Shown here: one piece after another, positions 58,482 to 64,000 of the stretch | Numbering within the stretch: the stretch's first letter is position 1 | How the letters are laid out: the number at the start of each line of letters is the position of its first letter | NCBI RefSeq assembly: GCF_964340395.1 | Contig: NC_135571.1 | Location: forward strand, 9,586,440 to 9,650,439 | From: Glandiceps talaboti | Taxonomy: Eukaryota; Hemichordata; Enteropneusta; Spengelidae | Length of the DNA stretch: 64,000 nt | Direction: 5' to 3' | Program-made: the position numbers and the translations under genes | The notes under the pieces: generated by a model | The model's database searches: none | Seen by the model: the letters and a program-made list of their open reading frames with translations, nothing else | Told to the model about the DNA's origin: nothing

Positions 58482-60073
58482 GGCTTATGGTTTTTGAACT
58501 ACAATGGTTCAATAGTATAGACTTCATTATATCTTCCCATGACAAAAGCAATTTGCATAGTTGTTACCATCAATATGTTGACGAGAAAATGAAAATAGCA
58601 GTATATGCAAATTATGTTCTCACTGTAGGGTTGTCCTTGGCGATGTCAATGAATGAATGAATGAATGAATGAATGAATGAATGAATGGATAACTGAATGA
58701 ATAAAATATCGAACACTACTTTTTCTTACCGAAGGTTTGTCCTTCACAGTTTGTCCAGTGGTAGTTATAGCATGAGAAAATGACGCTATCTTGCACACCT
58801 TTCCATCACCAACAAAGATATTTCTAGCTCCAAGTTTGCGATGTATGATCTGTTACATTTCACAGAGATTTCAAAATAAAATCTTTTATACGCCAAGTAA
58901 AGCAAAGTCCAATGAGTTATTCTATATATAAGAACTCTCTGAAGAATATAGATTAAAATTTCATGGGTAAGAAATATGATGCAAATGTTTTACATATAAA
59001 GCACTAGATTAGGTATTAAAAAGTATGAATATTCGAGCAAGTGAGTATATACACATTAAATTATGTAATTGGAAATAAATGAATTGATTTAGTCATAAGT
59101 CATGGTGATTTTCATTGAGGGTTGGGGGTGGGGGAATGGTTGTGGGGGTGGAGTCGAATTTTCATAAAATGGAAAGGTCCTGACTTCACCATTGCTCCCA
59201 CTCACTGTAGAAGTCTGGGAGCCAAAGTACAAAACATGGCTCAATGTAAGAGTTACTATATATACAATCGAGGCATAATAATTTGTTGCCATCATATTTG
59301 GTTAGAGTAACAGCTAGGCTATCAGAAAACCGATGTTGCACATCTGGATTTTCTTAAGCAAACTCATAAGTCAGTTCCATGGTAACGGGGACATTATAAA
59401 CTGGCATTACCAACTTTATTGACTGATAGACAGCAGACTAGATTTTTTAAGCAGAACAGTTACCTTAAGATCGGATAGGTGTTCCAGTCCATAGGCAATT
59501 TGTATTGCAAACTGCATCAGCTGATCAGAGGAGACAGTGTTCTTAGAGTCAAACATATCATCATAACTGTAAATGTCATCTTCCTCTGTCTGCTTGTCAG
59601 TACGATGACTCTTACGTAACACGTCACTAAGGTTACCGTATGTTGCAAACTCCATAATGATGCTAGGTTTAGCTTTTGAAAAATGAAATTTAATGAATAA
59701 AATTAAATCAATATAGTCAAAATCTAATAGTTATGTATGTATGTATGTATGTATGTATGTATGTATGTATGTATGTATGTATGCATGTATGTATGTATGT
59801 ATGTATGTATGTATGTATGTATGTATGTATGTATGTATGGCTGGCTGGCTGGCTGTATGTACATGTATGTATGTATGTATGTATGTATGTATGTATGTAT
59901 GTATGCATGTATGTATGTATGTATGTATGTATGTATGTATGTATGTATGTATGTATGTGTGTATGTGTGTGTGTATGTATGTATGTATATGTATGTATGT
60001 ATGTGTGTATATGTGTGTGTATGTGTGTATGTATGTATGTATGTATGTATGTATGTATGTATGTATGTATGTA

Positions 60074-60104
<31 letters not shown>

Positions 60105-60297
60105 ATGTATGTATGTATGTATGTGTGTATATGTGTGTGTATGTGTCTATGTATGTATGTATGTATGTATGTATGTATGTATGTATGTATATGTATATGT
60201 ATGTATGTGTGTGTGTGTATGTGTGTGTGTATGTATGTATGTATGTATGTATGTATGTATGTATGTATGTGTGTGTGTATGTATGTGTGTGTATGTA

Positions 60298-60359
<62 letters not shown>

Positions 60360-63300
60360 AGTATACATACGGGATCCACTTTGTGTAATACATCCCAATA
60401 GTCTGATAACATTCTCATGTGGACTGATTTTCAACATTATCTCTAATTCATTCAAAAGATGATCACGTTGGGTCTTGTTTGTGTAATCTATAAAATAAAA
60501 TGATGAATAATATCAAATTTTAAATATGAATACCTAGAAGTGAAATAGAAAAAGTAGACGAGAACATGAAAAAATGCAGAGTTGGTGGTGTGTTAGTCTT
60601 GTAACTAGATGTGTGGGTGGTCACTTTCTAAGATCTGTCTCTCTCCCCATCGTATAGTCAAATGGCTTTCTTTAGCACAACATTCCAATCTTACCACCAC
60701 CACCACCACCACCACCACCACCACCAACAACAACAGCAGTAGATTGTATTGGAGAGTTTATATAATGTAAAGGTCATGAGGTTATCACATTCTTACATGA
60801 CTTACTTTCAAATGGAAGTTGAGTGTGTAGTAACCTGAAGGAAGTAACCAATCACAACTGCCTGTCAGTGTGTGATGGATGGCTACTGACATGTGCTATT
60901 CACCCTTTCCCCAGCAGGAGATTTAACTAGATTTTCAGTAGATTATGTTCATTTGACTATACGTGGAGAGAGATCAATGCAAATGACCACACGTATAGTT
61001 ACTAGACTAAGTTGTGTGTAAGTTAGTAAGTGACCAAATGAAGATAATAACATTACTTTATACCTAGAATCAATTTTTTTACATTCAATGGGAGTACGAA
61101 AAAATTGTGTGGTTTCGATCACGCTCAGTTTTAGAATATGGTGGGTAGGTAGACTTTTTTAAGAAAATTTTTTCATGTGGGCATGTCTAGTTCAGGTAGT
61201 GTTTTATGTTCTTTTCCATATGGTCTCTGTGTTATCAGATTTTTCCAATCAGATGTACAGCCATTACAGATTGGAAGAAGAGTTTTATATTGTCTGTTGA
61301 TGTCAGTTAATTCCACATTCACTATTTCTCTCGAGACTTTTTCGAGAATTTTCACGATTTTATTTTTTTTCTCTCAAATATGTAAAAAGAAAAAAAGGTT
61401 TAGGGTCAGCAGTGAAAAACTATGTGTGGACAGGTAAGGCCTAAGTTTAAAACTAATGTAACATACCTTTCAGTGCTTTGACCACAACAAGAGAGTTTCC
61501 AACTTTACCAGCTATATTTGTTGCTTTCGCTTTGTTGATTCCTGGTTTTACAAGTTCTTTCAGTACCAACTTCTGTGAAGAAAATTCCATTTCTGCACGT
61601 GCTGTACCATCTTGTGTTGCTTCGGAACAGATACTTGTATTCAATACTTTTGGTGGCTGTGGAGGTGGTTTGTTGTAATTGAAGTTGTCATTTCTTCCCA
61701 TCTCAGCATTATTTTCTCTCATTGCAAATACATTTTCATTACCCTATAGTTACAAAATATAAATAAATAGTCTTTATATATTATTTCAGTTTCTCCAATG
61801 TTAACAACATGTCATACACGCACGCGCGCATGCATGCATACATACATACATACATACATGCATGCATGCATACATACATACATACATACATACATATGTA
61901 TCAGTACTAACGTAGTGTGTTGCATTACATGCCAGAAAAATGTTTTTTTTTGTATACAGATTCGACTGTACGTCGTCTTGGTGATCGTTTCGTGTAACAT
62001 CTCCGTCTTACCAGACAAAAGAATCATAACTATCATAGTGTATCAGATATGTCTATTTCAGGAATTTGTAAGGTTTCTGGCGATGAGGATCGATTGAGGT
62101 TGAAGGAGGAGGAAATCATTTTCCGTCTCGGAACGCAGGAACCCCATGGACTTATAATAGATCATTCCCTAATATCTAATTATAACGCTTATTCTATCTT
62201 TCAGGCTTGTTCTGTAGGGTTCTTTTTGGTGTGTGTGATTTTAAAAATCTTTTTGAGCTTTTTAACCGTTGATAAATTCTCGCGAGGTAGTCGTTCTCTT
62301 CCATAACATTTAGATATATAAGTCGGGTGGTTACCTGATATATGTCGTGCCTTGATATCCTTGATAAAGAATTTTGATTCGAAACGTCGGGTTGTATTTA
62401 TTTATTTGGACTGTAATACTTGTTCCATATGCATTTTTTTCTACATACATGTACGTACCGGCGCATGCACACACACACGCACACAGGTACACATGCGCAT
62501 ACATACATACATACATACATACATACATACATACATACATACATACATACATACGATATAAAGATAGACATTTCACCAGAATATGACATATCTACCTTTG
62601 TCCTGGCTTGTGATGACGTTCCAGTTTTTCCTCGGCACTGCAGCTATAAATAACAATAAATATTAGTCAATCAATAAGTCATGACAAGGAATGAAATAGA
62701 ACACAGCAATTTAAAAACCGATATTATCCAACACATGATGATAAACTTAGTGTATTATTTTTGTCTGAATATTAAAAGTTAAATTTGAATATATAAGCTT
62801 ATTAAGCTCATCTGAAAAAGGGTTATAATTTTTTTCCATATTTCATATAACATGGACATTCAGACTAGACATCCAGACAGACATATAGTGACTGGGATAA
62901 GGGATTGAGAGACAGAAGGGGTGGGGAGGGTCGGACGAGATAACTACAGGTGGGTTTGAGAGAAACAGGCAGATACACAGAGTTATAGATGTGTTGAGGA
63001 CAGACATGGAGACTTGGGCCACTAAAATTCTTAGTGGTCTCAGATAGCGAGAACAAGTTAGAAGAGGGTCAGTGATAAAAAGAAGAGTTAGCGAGAACAA
63101 GGTCAATGATAGTGAGATAGAAAGGAAAGAGTAAGAATTACGATATAGAGAAAGAAAATTGAGCTAGGATATAGAGAGAGAAAAGGGTTATAACTAGAGT
63201 ATAGACAGGACAGAGTTAGACCTAGTATATAGAGATCAGAGTTAGAACTAGTATATAGAGAGGGCAGAGTTAGAACTAGGATATAGAGAGGACGGAGTTA

Positions 63301-63963
63301 GAACTATGATGTAGAGAGGACAGATCGAGTTAGAACAAACTAGGACAGAGATAGAAACAGATTATAGAGAACAAGGACAGACATAAAGAGAATGGAGTTA
63401 AAGGGTACAATGGTAGAGTAGTGTTCTCCCCAGGATATATTGCAAGGATGGTGGTTAATTTGCATATTGTTTTGCATATAAATAACATGGTAATTTGCAT
63501 ATTGTTTTGCATAGTGATCCGCATATGAATTATACATATCTTCAACACTGGAACAAAGTCTGCCATGTTTAGTTTAACACATACACACATGTACATTGGG
63601 TATCAGCCATTTATCTCCATATGAAAGTATTTTTATGATTTTGTCATTCAAAGATTACTAAAGCTCAAGGATGGTAGAACACTTTTGAAGCATGTTAGAA
63701 AGCAGCCAAATATGGCGGCCTAGATGGCAAGGATGGTGTTTGCACCGTGCTTTCTCTATAGTGGGGAGAACACTAGTAGAGATAAAAGAGGACGAGGGAA
63801 GTTTTAACATTCTTACATGAGGCAACTTTCCTTTCCTTGAGAGGTAAAACAGTAGACCAAGAACTCCCAGTACTATCAACAGAATAACAACAACGGACAC
63901 CCCAGCTGCAACACCACTATTTCCCTTACTTGGTGCACCATAACTAGGGGCAGTTAGTGACAT
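54659..63963 (-). CDS. Second receptor-tyrosine-kinase-like pseudokinase (TM to stop; ectodomain exons beyond the right edge)
   Basis: Minus-strand exons: 63817-63963, 62596-62637, 61467-61743, 60371-60487, 59464-59672, 58730-58849, 57681-57792, 56569-56665, 55603-55702 and 54659-54715. They give 425 in-frame codons plus stop. A ~23-residue membrane helix ([18 protein letters not shown]) leads to a juxtamembrane PPPQPPK and a kinase fold: [14 protein letters not shown], a shortened glycine loop ([10 protein letters not shown]), VVVK lysine, helix-C Glu in [18 protein letters not shown] (HRK for HRD) and KIASF (ASF for DFG). The C-lobe is better kept: [33 protein letters not shown]. The tail is [15 protein letters not shown]. 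It is a paralogue of the plus-strand receptor and convergent with it; an extra intron splits the catalytic-loop exon here. Catalysis is very unlikely; a scaffold role is inferred. Confidence 0.9.
55866..55935. repeat. (AC)n/(AT)n microsatellite in the second receptor's intron
   Basis: About 27 AC units followed by a short AT run, in the intron between exons 56569-56665 and 55603-55702. Confidence 0.97.
56921..57370. mobile_element. Large foldback MITE in the second receptor's intron
   Basis: The left arm 56921-57110 and right arm 57235-57370 are inverted copies. Outer pairs: TCTGATTAAAATATGATGTT with its complement near 57350. Inner pairs: AGACAATCCTGCTTGAATCT and AAGGATCTTGCG with complements near 57255-57295. 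The left arm carries about 50 extra bases. Centre ~120 bp, no ORF. Confidence 0.8.
58107..58490. mobile_element. Second GGCC-ended, TTA-flanked MITE family with poly(G) tract
   Basis: Starts TTA-GGCCACAAAAAAAAATTG followed by TTTCTGGTCAG. The right side has CTGACCAGAAACAATTTTTTT, then T16 and G23 (58461-58483), and C-TTA. The ends resemble the Harbinger-like family but the body is different. Some frames are open across it but resemble no protein. Confidence 0.65.
58646..58690. repeat. (AATG)n microsatellite
   Basis: About ten AATG units, 40 bp downstream (in gene sense) of the exon 58730-58849 donor. Confidence 0.95.
59731..60352. repeat. (GTAT)n/(GT)n microsatellite, ~620 bp
   Basis: The longest simple repeat here, filling most of the intron between exons 60371-60487 and 59464-59672. 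It includes one GGCT block at 59838-59853 and a pure (GT)n end that stops 18 bp from the donor of exon 60371-60487. Open frames through it are periodic artefacts. Confidence 0.98.
60692..60727. repeat. (ACC)n microsatellite
   Basis: About ten ACC units followed by AAC units in the intron 5' to exon 60371-60487. Confidence 0.95.
61095..61445. mobile_element. Harbinger-like MITE, diverged copy (second receptor intron)
   Basis: The body matches the family (TTGTGTGGTTTCGATCACGC...AGTGAAAAACTATGTG) and ends near TAAGGCCTAA. The left terminus and part of the right subterminus are lost. It ends about 20 bp from the exon 61467-61743 donor. Confidence 0.75.
61826..61895. repeat. (CATA/CATG)n microsatellite
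   Basis: About 70 bp of CATA and CATG units at the left border of the Penelope-like fragment. Confidence 0.95.
61950..62400 (+). mobile_element. Penelope-like retroelement 3' fragment with decayed hammerhead
   Basis: On the plus strand [24 protein letters not shown] (about 62082-62152) resembles the C-terminal tail of GIY-YIG nucleases in Penelope-type ORFs (RL..E....LGT..P.GLN). About 230 bp further, at 62361-62390, TTGATAA, a perfect GAAT/ATTC stem and GAAACGTCGGG lie in hammerhead order but with changed core bases. The fragment lies in an intron of the second receptor, in the opposite direction, bounded on both sides by CATA arrays. Confidence 0.55.
62498..62556. repeat. (CATA)n microsatellite
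   Basis: About 15 CATA units between the Penelope-like fragment and exon 62596-62637. Confidence 0.97.
63120..63345. repeat. ~33-bp degenerate minisatellite in the second receptor's intron
   Basis: The unit AGTTAGAACTAGGATATAGAGAGGACAG is repeated about six times with substitutions and small indels. Confidence 0.8.
63420..63774. mobile_element. hAT-like MITE of a second family (second receptor intron)
   Basis: Terminal inverted repeats AGTGTTCTCCCC and GGGGAGAACACT. Flanks GGTAGAGT and AGTAGAGA agree at 6 of 8 positions, in keeping with an old 8-bp duplication. The inside has two copies of TTTGCATATTGTTTTGCATA. Length 355 bp, no ORF. Confidence 0.7.
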
Positions 63964-64000
63964 CTGCAAAAAGATAATCCAGTGTCATTATTTGGTAGTC

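Noticed and set aside
59731-60418. Long open frames on both strands (Met-Tyr-Val-Cys or His-Thr-Tyr-Ile repeats)
   Set aside because: They are translations of GTAT/GT microsatellites; all frames are open because of the period, and the block lies inside a clear intron.
62049-62306. 85-codon plus-strand frame as a host gene
   Set aside because: The N-terminal half resembles the tail of a Penelope-type nuclease and a hammerhead remnant follows; it is better read as a retroelement fragment.

Overview
This is an animal (metazoan) nuclear genome window. The genes have many short exons with GT/AG introns, signal peptides, class A GPCR and receptor-kinase domains, and introns full of microsatellites, tRNA-derived SINEs and small DNA transposons. 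The gene set (NPC2, a receptor kinase with a TSP1/EGF-like head, a fungal/Dictyostelium-type alpha-amylase) and the repeat style suit a marine invertebrate, perhaps an invertebrate deuterostome. I cannot name the species from sequence alone.

Layout. (1) 226-3999, minus: the first four coding exons of a secreted GH13 alpha-amylase; the rest lies beyond the left edge. (2) 5527-8454, plus: a complete four-exon NPC2-like sterol-binding protein, divergent from the amylase. (3) 8455-17650: no host gene seen. It holds a ~790-bp tandem duplication, a decayed Penelope-like retroelement (reverse transcriptase plus GIY-YIG nuclease, minus strand) set between TA arrays, and a hammerhead ribozyme fold just downstream of its ORF. 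(4) 17651-40483, plus: a complete 20-exon receptor-tyrosine-kinase-like gene of 1,164 codons. All exon junctions join in one frame. The kinase domain is a pseudokinase: HRK replaces HRD, GSF replaces DFG, and the glycine loop is shortened. (5) 46714-47736, plus: an intronless class A GPCR. (6) 54659-63963, minus: a paralogue of the receptor pseudokinase, convergent with the first, from the transmembrane exon to the stop; the ectodomain lies beyond the right edge. Seven of its ten exons have exactly the same length as their partners in the first gene.

Both receptors have lost the same catalytic residues. Both keep a juxtamembrane PPPxPPK motif and a short tyrosine-containing C-tail (LSxYDSxLYGDxN). 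I infer a family of inactive receptors that act as ligand-binding scaffolds.

The introns and spacers hold several families of small transposons whose ends and target duplications can be read directly: Harbinger-like elements with TTA duplications, TA-flanked elements, hAT-like elements and long-arm foldback elements. There are also SINEs, composite minisatellites (one carrying an octamer ATGCAAAT in every unit) and very long simple repeats. All exon boundaries were placed by eye from splice signals, reading frame and family or paralogue similarity.
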